From Paenibacillus sp. SY21-1 (lineage in GTDB: Bacteria; Bacillota; Bacilli; Paenibacillales; Paenibacillaceae), in NCBI RefSeq assembly GCF_005222705.1, contig NZ_STGF01000012.1:157547-221546 (forward strand): DNA of 64,000 nucleotides, read 5' to 3'. Below are positions 33,453-42,748 of the stretch, piece by piece (within the stretch, counting starts at the first letter, position 1; each line of letters starts with the position of its first letter). Below the pieces are notes generated by a model, which was not told where the DNA came from, made no database searches, and saw nothing but the letters and a program-made list of their open reading frames with translations. The translations under genes were made by a program, and so were the position numbers.

Positions 33453-33491
33453 GTCCATACACTCCGTTGCTGTTGAAATTTAAATTGATAT

Positions 33492-33508
33492 ATAACATGA
33501 AATGTTAT
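33492..33508. promoter_or_regulatory. Operator-like inverted repeat upstream of the ABC operon
   Basis: ATAACAT-GAA-ATGTTAT is a perfect 7-3-7 inverted repeat 40 bp upstream of the oxidoreductase start, in the position of the promoter. A 12-bp palindrome TGCAAATTTGCA lies at 33545-33556. Confidence 0.45.
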
Positions 33509-33592
33509 GAAAACTAACAAATGCTTTTCGTGATATGATCGTAATGCAAATTTGCAATCATGTCAATAGTTTTTGGCTAAAATACTTCTTAT

Positions 33593-33605
33593 ATTTGCGG
33601 CAAAT
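33593..33605. promoter_or_regulatory. Candidate LacI-type operator
   Basis: ATTTGCGGCAAAT is a perfect palindrome around a central G. A 12-base version in reverse orientation is at 33719-33730 and a third is at 29045. The 33453-33740 gap has no gene and is AT-rich. Confidence 0.4.
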
Positions 33606-33740
33606 ACCATGAAAAGGCGTGGTTTATCTGGTTTTTGGATCTAAAAAGCGCTGTTTCTTCGTTTTGTATGCGATTTCATTGTACAATATGTTGCGCCAAA
33701 ATCAAATACTTTTATTTTATTTGCCGCAATTTTGTGCAAC

Positions 33741-33787
33741 AAAAAACAAGCTTCTCCACACAGGTTCACTGTGTAAAGAAGCTTGTT
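33741..33787 (-). terminator. Terminator of the iol LacI regulator
   Basis: On the minus strand an 11-bp stem (33777-33787 with 33745-33755) with an inner ACACAG/CTGTGT hairpin is followed by a run of T residues (A at 33741-33746 on the plus strand). It lies 28 bp after the LacI stop. Confidence 0.85.
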
Positions 33788-33814
33788 CTAGGGGACAAAT
33801 TCAATATAGCACTG

Positions 33815-34993
33815 TTATTGAACGACGGCAGCTGCCGTCGAGGAGCGGACGATCAGCTCCGTTTGCAGCGCAATGCGGCGTTTGACAGGCTGCGGCCCGT
33901 CGAACTCCTGAAGCAGCAAATCGACAGCCGAAGCTCCAAGCTGCTCCATCGGCTGGGCAATAGAGGTTAGCGGCGGATCGGTGACGGAGGCCAGTATCGT
34001 GTTATCGAAGCTGATGACCGACAACTGCTCCGGCACCCGAATGCCTGCCTCCTTGGCCGCCTGCAGCGCGCCCACCGCCAACAGATCGTTGCAGCAGAAC
34101 AAGGCTGTCGGCCGATCATCTGCAGCCAACAGAGCAACCGCTTGCCGCTTGCCGTCTTCGACACGATATTTGCACTGCCGTACGTGCTCGTCGGCAAGCA
34201 CGACGCCCTGCTCGGCCAGCCGCTCGCGGAAACCGCGCAATCGTTCACGGCTGCTGCTAATGGAGAGGCTCTCGGACAGCACCGCCACCTTGTTGTGGCG
34301 AAGCTGCAGCAGATGATCGGCGGCCACGCGACCTCCCTGCCAGTCATCGGCTACAACCGTGTGAACATTAACGGGAGCCGGTTCTGCATAACGGTTAAGC
34401 TCCGTCTCGCTATGGACCGGCAGTTGATGGGGCTGTCGGCCATACGCCGCAGCCATACGTTTCCCTTCAGGCTCTCGCGCAAGCCCCCCCCGAGAGCTCC
34501 GGACGTCCATTCCCTCTTTGCGCTGACGGAACAGCTCGGACGCAGGAAGCGCTTCCCTGCCGATAACGACGGTTGGCATCGATGCGCTTAGCTCCTGCAG
34601 CATAACGGAATCGCCTACCCCGGTTCCGATAATAATGCCGTCTACGCGCTTTTGCCTCAGCACCGTAATATACTGCTCGATTCGCTCGTCCCGATTGTCC
34701 GTTCCGCAAATAATGACGCTATAGCCAAGCTGATGACCGCGCTCCTCAACCGCTCTGGCCACCTCGGCAAAAAACGGGTTGGCAATATCAGGTATGAGCA
34801 AACCGATCGTATACGTATGCTTGCCGGTCAAAGCAGAGGCAATAACGCTTGGCTGATAATTGAGCCGGTCCATAATCGCCATAATTTCATTGCGCTTTTC
34901 CTGGCTTATTTTGCCCTTCGCGTTTATCACCTTTGAGACGGTTGCAATAGATACGCCTGCTTCTCTGGCAATATCATAAATGGTAGCTTTCAT
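33815..34993 (-). CDS. LacI-family regulator of the inositol operon, 392 aa
   Basis: An N-terminal LacI HTH (MKATIYDIAREAGVSIATVS) is followed by a ligand-binding domain (TIGLLIPDIANPFFAEVARA; VVADDWQGGRVAADHLLQL; LSVISFDNTILASVTDPPL). At 392 residues it is about 50 longer than usual: roughly residues 158-207, between VVIGREALP and VHTVVADDWQGG, form an Arg/Glu-rich segment with no counterpart in typical LacI proteins. The ATG at 34993 follows GAGG; the frame upstream to 35176 is not supported. Placed last after iolB on the same strand, it probably represses iolDECAGB through the palindrome at 42728. Confidence 0.9.
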   Translation of the reverse strand: MKATIYDIAREAGVSIATVSKVINAKGKISQEKRNEIMAIMDRLNYQPSVIASALTGKHTYTIGLLIPDIANPFFAEVARAVEERGHQLGYSVIICGTDNRDERIEQYITVLRQKRVDGIIIGTGVGDSVMLQELSASMPTVVIGREALPASELFRQRKEGMDVRSSRGGLAREPEGKRMAAAYGRQPHQLPVHSETELNRYAEPAPVNVHTVVADDWQGGRVAADHLLQLRHNKVAVLSESLSISSSRERLRGFRERLAEQGVVLADEHVRQCKYRVEDGKRQAVALLAADDRPTALFCCNDLLAVGALQAAKEAGIRVPEQLSVISFDNTILASVTDPPLTSIAQPMEQLGASAVDLLLQEFDGPQPVKRRIALQTELIVRSSTAAAVVQ

Positions 34994-35208
34994 TCTGAAT
35001 TCCTCGCTCGCTCTAATAGTCCGATAACAGCCAGGCACAGCATGCGTCACTCTCAACTTCCACTCATGATGCCCGGTACACGCCGTTCCCTTTTCTGTTA
35101 ACTCTATTATGCTCAGAGCGGGGATCGCTTGGCAATCCCCACCTTGCGCGCGCTTGCCGGAGGGCCGGCCTGCCATGCCGATCGATCAGCACGGACAAGC
35201 GCCCTCTC

Positions 35209-36018
35209 TTACTTGCGCAGCATCCATTCGTGATCGGGGTCATTGTGGAATTTCCACGTCCGTGTCGGCCCTGCCATAACGTTCAAATAATACACCTCGT
35301 AGCCTGCCGGGGCCGCTACCGGATGGTAGCCCTCCGGAACAAGCACCGCTTGCCCGTCCTTGACCGCCAGCGTCTCGTCGAGCGACCGGTCGTCCGTATA
35401 GACGCGCTGAATGGCAAACCCCTGCTCCGGCTGAACGTGGAAATAATAAGTCTCCTCGAGCAGCGATTCATCCGGCAGCGCATCCCTGTCATGCTTATGC
35501 GGCGGATAGCTGGACCAATTGCCTTCCGGCGTGAATACCTCCACTACCAGCAGGCTATGCGCAGGCTCGCCTTCCGGCAAAATATTTTGTACCAGCCGCT
35601 CCATGCTGCCGCTGCCGCGCACCTCGACACCAACCTGCTCGGGGCCGATCAAGCGGGCCGGATAATCGCCGCCCGCCGGCGCCGAGCATACCGCAAGCTC
35701 GAGCTCCGTCAACGCGGTCACCTCGTAATGATCCCCGCCCGGCACGTAGACCGAGTAAGGCGGAATTTTATCAAAAACGCTCATGCGCGCGCCGATCTCC
35801 GGCCATTCCGCCTGTGCGGTGCGCACGCTTGCCATGCCGCCAAGCAGCACCAGACATACCTCGCGATCGCCCGTCTCCGCGCGAAACACTTGTCCGGCGG
35901 ACAGCCTTACCGCCTGAAATCCAACATATTGCCAGCCTGCCGACTCAGGCGTTATGACAAGCACACTGCCGTCCGCAGCAGGCTGCTGCGCGGCTGGAAC
36001 TATCAGCTTTGAAGTCAT
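35209..36018 (-). CDS. iolB: 5-deoxy-glucuronate isomerase IolB, 269 aa
   Basis: IolB converts 5-deoxy-D-glucuronate to 5-dehydro-2-deoxy-D-gluconate in myo-inositol catabolism. It is a bicupin; the metal-binding motif is in NWSSYPPHKHDRDALPDES (near residues 165-185), with EETYYFHV and VPEGYHPVAA downstream. Length matches the family. The ATG at 36018 follows AAGGAG by nine bases. It is the last enzyme gene of the iol operon, 70 bp after iolG. Confidence 0.95.
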   Translation of the reverse strand: MTSKLIVPAAQQPAADGSVLVITPESAGWQYVGFQAVRLSAGQVFRAETGDREVCLVLLGGMASVRTAQAEWPEIGARMSVFDKIPPYSVYVPGGDHYEVTALTELELAVCSAPAGGDYPARLIGPEQVGVEVRGSGSMERLVQNILPEGEPAHSLLVVEVFTPEGNWSSYPPHKHDRDALPDESLLEETYYFHVQPEQGFAIQRVYTDDRSLDETLAVKDGQAVLVPEGYHPVAAPAGYEVYYLNVMAGPTRTWKFHNDPDHEWMLRK

Positions 36019-36091
36019 TCTCGCACGCTCCTTCACGTTTGTTATCGCCAGCGAATTTATACGCCGGCTTCTCGAATTACGCCTGCGGCGT

Positions 36092-37108
36092 TCATGCAAG
36101 AGCTTCCTCCAGCTTGACCGGACGCCCTAGCTGCAACGAGCGCTTGGCGGCAAGCGCCATCAGCTCGGCCTGATAAGCATCCGCTCCGCTTACCGGCACG
36201 TCGCGTCCTTCCGCAATGCTTGCAATAAATTGAACAGCCTCGTCAATATAAGCTTCGTTATAGCGCTCCAGGAAGAAATGCAGCGGCTTATCGCGACGGA
36301 CGCCTTCAGCCGTATGCACCTCGGCCGTATTCGGATAATCGTTGTTCACCGCTACGCTGCCGCCCGAGCCAAACACCTCGACGCGTTGATCGTAGCCGTA
36401 TACCGCCTTGCGGCTGTTGTCGATGACGCCAAGAGCGCCGCTCGCGAAACGGATCGTAATGATGGCCGTGTCCACATCGTCGTATTGGGCAAAGGCCGGA
36501 TCAACCAGCACGCTGCCGTAAGCGAACACTTCAACCGCCTCGCTGCCTGACAGGAAACGGGCCATATCGAAATCATGAATGGTCATATCCATAAACATGC
36601 CGCCGGACGAACGAATGTATTCCGGGCTAGGCGGCGCAGGGTCGCGCGAAGTAATTTTAATGAGATGCGGATCTCCGATATCGCCTGCTTGCACCAGCTC
36701 CCGCACCTTGCGGAAATTATGGTCAAAGCGCCGATTAAAGCCAACCTGAAGCCGAACGCCCGCTTTAGTCGCCGCATCGAGCGCCTCCTTGGTCTGCGCG
36801 ATGTCCATGCTGACCGGCTTTTCACAGAAAATATGCTTGCCTGCAGCAGCAGCCTGCTTAATAAGCGGTACGTGCGTATCCGTTGGCGAGCAGATAAAAA
36901 TCGCGTCCAGCGCCGGATCGGCAAGCAAGTCGTCGCTATTCTCCGAGACGGTAGCAATTCCGCGCTCCGCTGCCCATGACCGCAACGCTTCGTTCGCGAA
37001 TGGATCACTAATAGCGCACACTTCCGCATGCGGCTGGCGCAGCAAGTTTTCGGCATGAATTTTGCCGATTCGGCCAGCGCCGATAATCCCGATTTTAACT
37101 TTTGTCAT
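36092..37108 (-). CDS. iolG: Inositol 2-dehydrogenase IolG, 338 aa
   Basis: IolG oxidises myo-inositol (and often chiro-inositol) to scyllo-inosose with NAD. It has a Rossmann N-terminus (KIGIIGAGRIGKIHAENLL), catalytic Lys in FCEKPVSMDIAQT, and the active-site Asp-x-x-x-His in DMTIHDFDMARFLSG. Length and sequence fit IolG more closely than the other two Gfo/Idh/MocA genes in the window, and the iol neighbours support it. The ATG at 37108 follows AGTAGGGGCGCT; the longer frame to 37222 lies in the intergenic region. Confidence 0.92.
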   Translation of the reverse strand: MTKVKIGIIGAGRIGKIHAENLLRQPHAEVCAISDPFANEALRSWAAERGIATVSENSDDLLADPALDAIFICSPTDTHVPLIKQAAAAGKHIFCEKPVSMDIAQTKEALDAATKAGVRLQVGFNRRFDHNFRKVRELVQAGDIGDPHLIKITSRDPAPPSPEYIRSSGGMFMDMTIHDFDMARFLSGSEAVEVFAYGSVLVDPAFAQYDDVDTAIITIRFASGALGVIDNSRKAVYGYDQRVEVFGSGGSVAVNNDYPNTAEVHTAEGVRRDKPLHFFLERYNEAYIDEAVQFIASIAEGRDVPVSGADAYQAELMALAAKRSLQLGRPVKLEEALA

Positions 37109-37222
37109 AGCGCCCCTACTCCATTTCAGTTTAAAATAATCTGTTCCTTGCATGAATGCCCGGGGCTGGCGAAGAACAAGCCGCTGCCGGCTGTCCCTCG
37201 CGGTTTGTCCCGGCTTGCGCAA

Positions 37223-38680
37223 TTACCAGCGGGCAGTAACCATTTTTTTGCGCGTATAGAACTCGACGCCGTCTGTGCCGTTGGCGTGCAGATCGCCGTA
37301 GAACGATTTTTTCCAGCCGGAGAACGGGAAGAAGGCCATCGGCGCCGGTACGCCAAGGTTGATGCCAAGCATGCCTGCGTCGATCGTTTCGCGGAACTGG
37401 CGCACATAGCTGCCGTTTTGCGTGAAGAGGCACGCTCCGTTGGCGAATTCCGAACGGTTGGCAAGCTCGACCGCTTCTTCCAGCGTCGCTGCGCGTACGA
37501 TGGACAGCACCGGAGCAAAAATTTCATCCTCCCAAATTTTCATCCCGCTATCCACTTGGTCGAAAATAGTCGGGCCGACAAAATAACCTTTGTCTTCGGT
37601 AGCCGCATCCTTGCGTCCGTCGCGGATAAGCAGCGCGCCCTCTTGCTCGCCGATTTCAATATATTTAAGCGTACGCTCTTTATGAGGTCCGCGAATAACC
37701 GGACCGAGGAATACGCCTTCCTGCGAGCCGTCCCCGATCGTAATATTGTCGGCCGCTTCCTTCAGCTTGCCGACGAGCGCATCGCCAATGTCGCCGACCG
37801 CTACGACGACCGCGCACGCCATGCAGCGTTCTCCGGCAGAGCCGAAAGCCGCGCTTACAATTTGCGTCACCGCTGCGTCCAGATCGGCGTCAGGCATAAC
37901 GATGGAGTGGTTTTTGGCGCCTGCCAGCGCTTGAACTCTTTTGCCGTGGGCCGATCCTGTTTTGTACACGTATTCGGCAACCGGCTGCGAGCCGACGAAG
38001 GAAATGGCTTTAATGTCCTGGTGCTCCAGCAAGCCGTTCACCACATCATGCGCCCCATGCACCACATTCAGCACGCCAGACGGCAACCCCGCCTCTGCGA
38101 ATAGCTCGGCCAGACGGTTAGCGAGCAGCGGCGTCCGCTCCGACGGCTTCAGCACGAATACGTTGCCGCAGGCGATAGCGAGCGGGAACATCCAGCAAGG
38201 CACCATCATCGGGAAGTTGAAAGGAGTAATGCCGCCGACAATGCCTACAGGATAACGGTACATCGCCGACTCCAGATTCGTCGCAATGTCCGGCAGCACC
38301 TTGCCCATCATCAGCGACGGCGCACCCGCGGCGAACTCTACGCATTCAATGCCCCGCTGAACCTCGCCATACGCCTCGGCGTAGCTTTTGCCGTTCTCAA
38401 GCGTAATAATTTTCGCCAGCTCCTCCCAGTGATCCACCAGAAGCTGCTGATATTTAAAAAGAATACGCGCGCGCCGGGGAACAGCCGTCCCGCTCCAGCC
38501 CGGGAACGCTTTTTTCGCCGCTTGCACCGCTGCGTCTACCTCTGCCGTCGAGGAAAGCGGAACATTCGCAATCACCTCTCCATTTGCCGGGTTGTATACG
38601 GGCTCTGTGCGTTCCGCCTTCGAAGGCACCCATTGTCCTCCGATGAAGTTGTTGATCGTCTGTACGTTGTTCGTTGTCAT
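37223..38680 (-). CDS. iolA: Methylmalonate-semialdehyde dehydrogenase (CoA-acylating) IolA, 485 aa
   Basis: IolA converts malonate semialdehyde to acetyl-CoA, or methylmalonate semialdehyde to propionyl-CoA, with NAD and CoA. This is an ALDH-superfamily enzyme with INNFIGGQWVPS at the N-terminus, TPFNFPMMVPCWMFP for cofactor binding, and the catalytic Cys in GSAGERCMACAVVV (near residue 285). ERCMA in place of the EGCTG-type motif is the hallmark of the MMSDH clade. The ATG is preceded by GAGGGGAG. It is the fourth gene in iolD-E-C-A-G-B. Confidence 0.95.
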   Translation of the reverse strand: MTTNNVQTINNFIGGQWVPSKAERTEPVYNPANGEVIANVPLSSTAEVDAAVQAAKKAFPGWSGTAVPRRARILFKYQQLLVDHWEELAKIITLENGKSYAEAYGEVQRGIECVEFAAGAPSLMMGKVLPDIATNLESAMYRYPVGIVGGITPFNFPMMVPCWMFPLAIACGNVFVLKPSERTPLLANRLAELFAEAGLPSGVLNVVHGAHDVVNGLLEHQDIKAISFVGSQPVAEYVYKTGSAHGKRVQALAGAKNHSIVMPDADLDAAVTQIVSAAFGSAGERCMACAVVVAVGDIGDALVGKLKEAADNITIGDGSQEGVFLGPVIRGPHKERTLKYIEIGEQEGALLIRDGRKDAATEDKGYFVGPTIFDQVDSGMKIWEDEIFAPVLSIVRAATLEEAVELANRSEFANGACLFTQNGSYVRQFRETIDAGMLGINLGVPAPMAFFPFSGWKKSFYGDLHANGTDGVEFYTRKKMVTARW

Positions 38681-38746
38681 AGCCGTTCTCTCCCCTCAAA
38701 ATGTAGGTATTCCAAAGTAATACCAGGAATTGCCGTTACGCTTTTT

Positions 38747-39739
38747 TTACACTTCCGCCGTGCTGCGAGCGATAAAATCATTCACCTGCTGAGCTGTAGG
38801 CATCGCATCCGAGCAGCTGTGGCTGGAGACGACGATCGCCGCCGCCGCGCTGCCGTAACGCATGCTGTCCGAAATCGGCCATCCTTGCATCAAGCCGTAC
38901 AGAAAGCCGGCCGCATAGGAATCGCCCGCTCCGAACGTTTTGACAACCTGCGCCTTGAAGCTGTCCGCACGATGGCTCGAACCATCCTTTGCATATGCGA
39001 TCGAGCCCTCCTTGCCGTGCTTGATAATGACAATTTGAGCGCTGTAGTTAAACCATTTGGACGCTGTAATCCGGTCGCTTCGCTCCGGATTCGACTCGAA
39101 CCGCTCCATCATGTCGAATTCCTCGCGCGTGCCGATAATGATGTCGCATTTTTCCGCCGCCAAGTTATAGTAAGCCGCCGTTTCCTCATCCGACTTCCAG
39201 GTATATGGACGATAATCCAGATCGAAGGCGATAACCGCTCCATGCCTGCGCGCATATTCGATGGACTGGAACACGGCTTCCCGTGACGGACTTTGCGCAA
39301 GTGCCGTGCCGGAGATCAGAAGCATCTTCGCGCCGGCGATCAGCTCCTCGCTCACCTCGTTGGCCTCCAGCAGCAGATCGGCCACATTGTCCCGGTACAT
39401 CAGAATGCTGCAATCGGTCGGACTCTTGATTTCTGTAAAAGCAAGCCCCGTTACGGCTCCCGTCCGGTCCGTCACGACATTGCTTGTATTGATCCTGTTT
39501 TGCTCCAAATAACGTACAATAAAGCGTCCCATCTGGTCATCGGCGACCTTGCCGACAAACCCGGTTGAGAGTCCCAAACGGGCCATTCCGATACAAATGT
39601 TGGCGGGCGAACCCCCGACGTATTTGGTGAAAGTGACTGTATCTTCCATCGGACGGTTAATCTCGTTCGCGTTCAAATCGATGCAGAGACGCCCGACAGC
39701 GACAAAATCCGTCGTTTTTCCACTAGGAAAAGCAATCAT
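38747..39739 (-). CDS. iolC: 5-dehydro-2-deoxygluconokinase IolC, 330 aa
   Basis: IolC phosphorylates 5-dehydro-2-deoxy-D-gluconate with ATP. It is a PfkB/ribokinase-family kinase, with N-terminal GRLCIDLNANEINRPMEDT and YVGGSPANICIGMARLGL, and the C-terminal catalytic signature KTFGAGDSYAAGFLYGL with its catalytic Asp. Length is normal. AGGTG lies upstream of the ATG. The next step (IolJ aldolase) is not encoded within the window. Confidence 0.95.
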   Translation of the reverse strand: MIAFPSGKTTDFVAVGRLCIDLNANEINRPMEDTVTFTKYVGGSPANICIGMARLGLSTGFVGKVADDQMGRFIVRYLEQNRINTSNVVTDRTGAVTGLAFTEIKSPTDCSILMYRDNVADLLLEANEVSEELIAGAKMLLISGTALAQSPSREAVFQSIEYARRHGAVIAFDLDYRPYTWKSDEETAAYYNLAAEKCDIIIGTREEFDMMERFESNPERSDRITASKWFNYSAQIVIIKHGKEGSIAYAKDGSSHRADSFKAQVVKTFGAGDSYAAGFLYGLMQGWPISDSMRYGSAAAAIVVSSHSCSDAMPTAQQVNDFIARSTAEV

Positions 39740-39793
39740 GACAACACCTGACCTTTCTATATAAGTTGCTGTGCCGCAAATAGCTGAAATGCC

Positions 39794-40696
39794 TTAAAGC
39801 AAGGAGCGCAAATACTTGAGCGCTCTTTCGGCATATTCATAAGGAGGATGCTCCGCAGGGTCCTGCTCGCCTTCGAGCATCGCCCAGCCGTCATAGCCCC
39901 TGGCCTGCAGCTCGGCAATAATAGGAGCAAAATCGAGACAGCCGTCGCCTGGTACGGTAAACACGCCTCTGCGGATGCAGGATACGAAATCGCTGCTCTC
40001 TGCGCGCGCCACATCCAGCACTTGCTGCCGCACATCCTTCAGATGGATATAGCCGATCCGGTCGTAATGCTTCTTCAGCACCTCCAGCGGGTCCGCTCCT
40101 CCGTAATACGCATGGCCTGTGTCATACAGCAGCCAGACAAGGGCAGGGTCCGTAAGCTCCATAAGCTTGTCGATTTCCTCCGGCTGCTCGACCACTGTAC
40201 CGCCATGATGGTGATACGTCAGCTTTAATCCGTACTCGCGGGCAATTGCACCAGCCGCATTCAGCCCCTCGGCCAGCGCTTGCCAGCCCGCTTCATCCAG
40301 ACGCAGCACTTCCTTTTCGTTCGGCGTCCGGCGCGGGTCGAAATGCAGCGAGCCGCCAACCTCCGCCGTGCTGATTACCTTGCTGCCCATGCCGTGCAAG
40401 AACTCAACGTGGCGACGGTATTCGGCAAGCTCCCGCTCACGGTAAGCGGGATCGGAGAACAGCACCGATTTCCATTGCGATACCAGCTGTATGCCTCGCG
40501 ATGACAGCTCTTGTCTCAATACTGCGGGGTCCTGAGGGTATTTGCGCCCCATTTCCGTACCGCCAAGCCCAAGTCTGCGAATATCGTCCAGAATCGTCCC
40601 GCATTCGGTATCCGCCCCATGTTCGCGCACATCCTCGCCTACCCAGTTGATGGGATGCGCTCCGATTTGAAAAGTAAATGCCTTTTCCTGCCGCAT
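39794..40696 (-). CDS. iolE: Myo-inosose-2 dehydratase IolE, 300 aa
   Basis: IolE removes water from scyllo-inosose to give 3D-trihydroxycyclohexane-1,2-dione. It has a TIM-barrel AP-endonuclease-2 fold with the family N-terminus FQIGAHPINWVGEDVREHG and metal ligands in KLTYHHHGGTVVE, LLYDTGHAYYGG, IGYIHLKDVRQQ and WAMLEGEQDP. It lies between iolD (20 bp upstream) and iolC. Confidence 0.95.
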   Translation of the reverse strand: MRQEKAFTFQIGAHPINWVGEDVREHGADTECGTILDDIRRLGLGGTEMGRKYPQDPAVLRQELSSRGIQLVSQWKSVLFSDPAYRERELAEYRRHVEFLHGMGSKVISTAEVGGSLHFDPRRTPNEKEVLRLDEAGWQALAEGLNAAGAIAREYGLKLTYHHHGGTVVEQPEEIDKLMELTDPALVWLLYDTGHAYYGGADPLEVLKKHYDRIGYIHLKDVRQQVLDVARAESSDFVSCIRRGVFTVPGDGCLDFAPIIAELQARGYDGWAMLEGEQDPAEHPPYEYAERALKYLRSLL

Positions 40697-40716
40697 GCTA
40701 TCTCTCCTCCTTTGAC

Positions 40717-42585
40717 TTACAGATCTCTGGCTTCAGCGCTTTTTTGGGCCATCCGTTCATGAGCGGCGACAACCTTGTCGCTGGTCGAAACCTCCGGTAC
40801 GCTGACCCGCCACCACGACTCGTAGCCGCCGGAGTTCGTGCCAGGCAGCACTTTAATTTCAATCAAGGTGCTGATCGTTTCTTCTCTCGCCTGCAGAAGG
40901 GCTGCGCGGAGCTCCTCCGCCGTGTGTACGGTATAAGCGGACAGTCCCATGCTCCGGGCATGCGCTGCGAAATCCATCGGCATGTAGCTGCCGCTCAACG
41001 TCCCTTTGCCCTGCTTGTCGCGGTAGCGGAATTCGTTGCCGAAGCCGTCGCTGCCGTGCTCGCGCTGCAGATTGTGAATGCATTGGAAGCCATGGTTGTC
41101 GAACAAAAGGACCGTCATTTTAACGCCTTCCTGCAAGCTGGTCACCAGCTCGGAATGCAGCATCAGGTAGCTTCCGTCGCCGACCATTGCGTATACATCG
41201 CGCTCGGGCGCTGCCAGAGCCGCGCCGAATGCGCCGCTGACCTCATAGCCCATACATGAAAAACCATACTCCATATGGTAGGTTTGAGGCTCTGCAGGGC
41301 GCCATAGCCTGTGCAGATCGCCGGGCAGGCTGCCGGCCGCGCATACGATAACATCCGCAGGCTGAAGCGTCTCGTTGATGACGCCCAGCGCCCTTGTCTG
41401 CGCCAATCCCTCCGCTGCTTCCGTCCTATACAAACGGTCAACCTCGCGATCCCACTCCGCCTTCAGTCCGGACACCTCGCCGGAAGCGTAACCGCTGCTG
41501 TAGCCCAATTCCCGCAACGCCGCTCCTAACGCCTCCAGTCCTTCACGGGCATCCGCCGTAATCGACAAGCCGTCCAGCTTGACGGAATCGAAGCCGCTCA
41601 CGTTGATATTGACGAACTGCGCGTCCTCACGGCCGAACGCCGATTTAGATGCCGTCGTAAAGTCCGAATAACGCGTGCCGATGCCAATGATGACATCCGC
41701 TTCCTTCGCGAGGCGGTTGGCCGCCAACGTGCCTGTCACCCCGACGCCGCCCACATTCAGCGGATGGTTCCAAGCCAGAATGCTCTTGCCTGCCTGCGTT
41801 TCGGCCACCGGAATGCCAAAGGCTTCCGCGAAGGTGGCCAATTGCTGCGAAGCATCCGAATAATGCACGCCTCCGCCCGCAATAATAAGCGGCTTGCGCT
41901 TGTCTGCGATAAGCCGTGCGGCCCGCTCGACTTGAGCGCCGGCAGCAGGACGGCGGTCAAGGAGATGAACGCGCTTCGCGAAGAACGACTCCGGATAATC
42001 GTACGCCTCCGCCTGCACGTCCTGCGGGAGCGCCAGCGTAACCGCGCCTGTCTCGGCGGGGTCGGTCAGCACACGCATCGCTTGCAGCGCCGCGCTGATC
42101 AACTGCTCCGGACGGACGATTCTGTCCCAATAGCGGCTGACGGAACGAAATGCGTCAGTTGCCGAAATGGTGTAGTCGCTCTGCACCTCAAGCTGCTGCA
42201 GCACCGGATCAGGCTGCCGGCAAGCGAAGTTGTCGCCGGGAAGCAGCAGCACCGGAATGCGGTTGACCGTAGCCGTTGCCGCGGCTGTTACCATATTGAG
42301 CGCTCCCGGCCCGATGGAAGAGGTGCAGGCATAAATTTGCAGCCTTCTCGACTGCTTGGCGAACGCCGCCGCCGCATGCACCATGCCTTGCTCGTTTTTG
42401 CCTTGAATATAGGTCAGCTCGCCTGCGCTGCGCTCCAGCGCCTCGCCGATTCCCGTTACATTGCCGTGCCCGAAGATCCCCATAACGCCCTTAACAAACT
42501 TCGTTTCCTGCCCGTCCACCGACACATACTGATTGTCCAGAAACTTTAATAGGGCCTGTGCCATCGTTAATCTGATCGTTTTCAT
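40717..42585 (-). CDS. iolD: 3D-(3,5/4)-trihydroxycyclohexane-1,2-dione hydrolase IolD, 622 aa
   Basis: IolD is a thiamine-diphosphate enzyme that opens the inositol-derived ring to 5-deoxy-glucuronate. The three acetolactate-synthase-like domains are visible: N-terminal FGHGNVTGIGEAL with NEQGMVHAAAAFAKQ, a middle domain with GVGVTGTLAANRLAKEAD, and the C-terminal ThDP motif VGDGSYLMLHSELVTSLQEG ending in LLFDN. GGGAGGAGG precedes the ATG. It is the first gene of the operon; promoter elements and a palindromic operator lie within 160 bp upstream. Confidence 0.95.
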   Translation of the reverse strand: MKTIRLTMAQALLKFLDNQYVSVDGQETKFVKGVMGIFGHGNVTGIGEALERSAGELTYIQGKNEQGMVHAAAAFAKQSRRLQIYACTSSIGPGALNMVTAAATATVNRIPVLLLPGDNFACRQPDPVLQQLEVQSDYTISATDAFRSVSRYWDRIVRPEQLISAALQAMRVLTDPAETGAVTLALPQDVQAEAYDYPESFFAKRVHLLDRRPAAGAQVERAARLIADKRKPLIIAGGGVHYSDASQQLATFAEAFGIPVAETQAGKSILAWNHPLNVGGVGVTGTLAANRLAKEADVIIGIGTRYSDFTTASKSAFGREDAQFVNINVSGFDSVKLDGLSITADAREGLEALGAALRELGYSSGYASGEVSGLKAEWDREVDRLYRTEAAEGLAQTRALGVINETLQPADVIVCAAGSLPGDLHRLWRPAEPQTYHMEYGFSCMGYEVSGAFGAALAAPERDVYAMVGDGSYLMLHSELVTSLQEGVKMTVLLFDNHGFQCIHNLQREHGSDGFGNEFRYRDKQGKGTLSGSYMPMDFAAHARSMGLSAYTVHTAEELRAALLQAREETISTLIEIKVLPGTNSGGYESWWRVSVPEVSTSDKVVAAHERMAQKSAEARDL

Positions 42586-42634
42586 TCTTTGCCTCCTCCC
42601 GAAATGTCAAAGCACAATGTCATTACTGCTCGCT

Positions 42635-42640
42635 TCTATA
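42635..42640 (-). promoter_or_regulatory. Possible extended -10 of the iol operon
   Basis: On the minus strand TGC-TATAGA gives an extended -10 about 50 bp before the iolD start. A second possible promoter has TTAACA and TATCGA on either side of the operator at 42728. Which is used cannot be decided from sequence. Confidence 0.35.
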
Positions 42641-42727
42641 GCAATTAGGCACAACGCCTGCGCATCGGACCCCAAATCGCCGACTGAACGCCCGCCGCCC
42701 TTGTCTGCCGTTAGAGGGCCAATCGAT

Positions 42728-42745
42728 AGGTTAAGCGCTTAACCT
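42728..42745. promoter_or_regulatory. Palindromic LacI-type operator upstream of iolD
   Basis: AGGTTAAGCGCTTAACCT is a perfect 18-bp palindrome with the central CG typical of LacI/GalR operators. On the minus strand it fills the space between a possible -35 (TTAACA) and -10 (TATCGA). It differs from a CcpA cre consensus at the outer TG/CA positions, so the local LacI (33815) is the preferred partner. A one-mismatch copy is at 54296. Confidence 0.65.
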
Positions 42746-42748
42746 GTT

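Noticed and set aside
42728..42745. CcpA cre site
   Set aside because: The central AAGCGCTT fits, but the outer TG...CA of the cre consensus is missing and the flanks extend the palindrome to 18 bp, which fits a dedicated LacI-family operator better. Not excluded.
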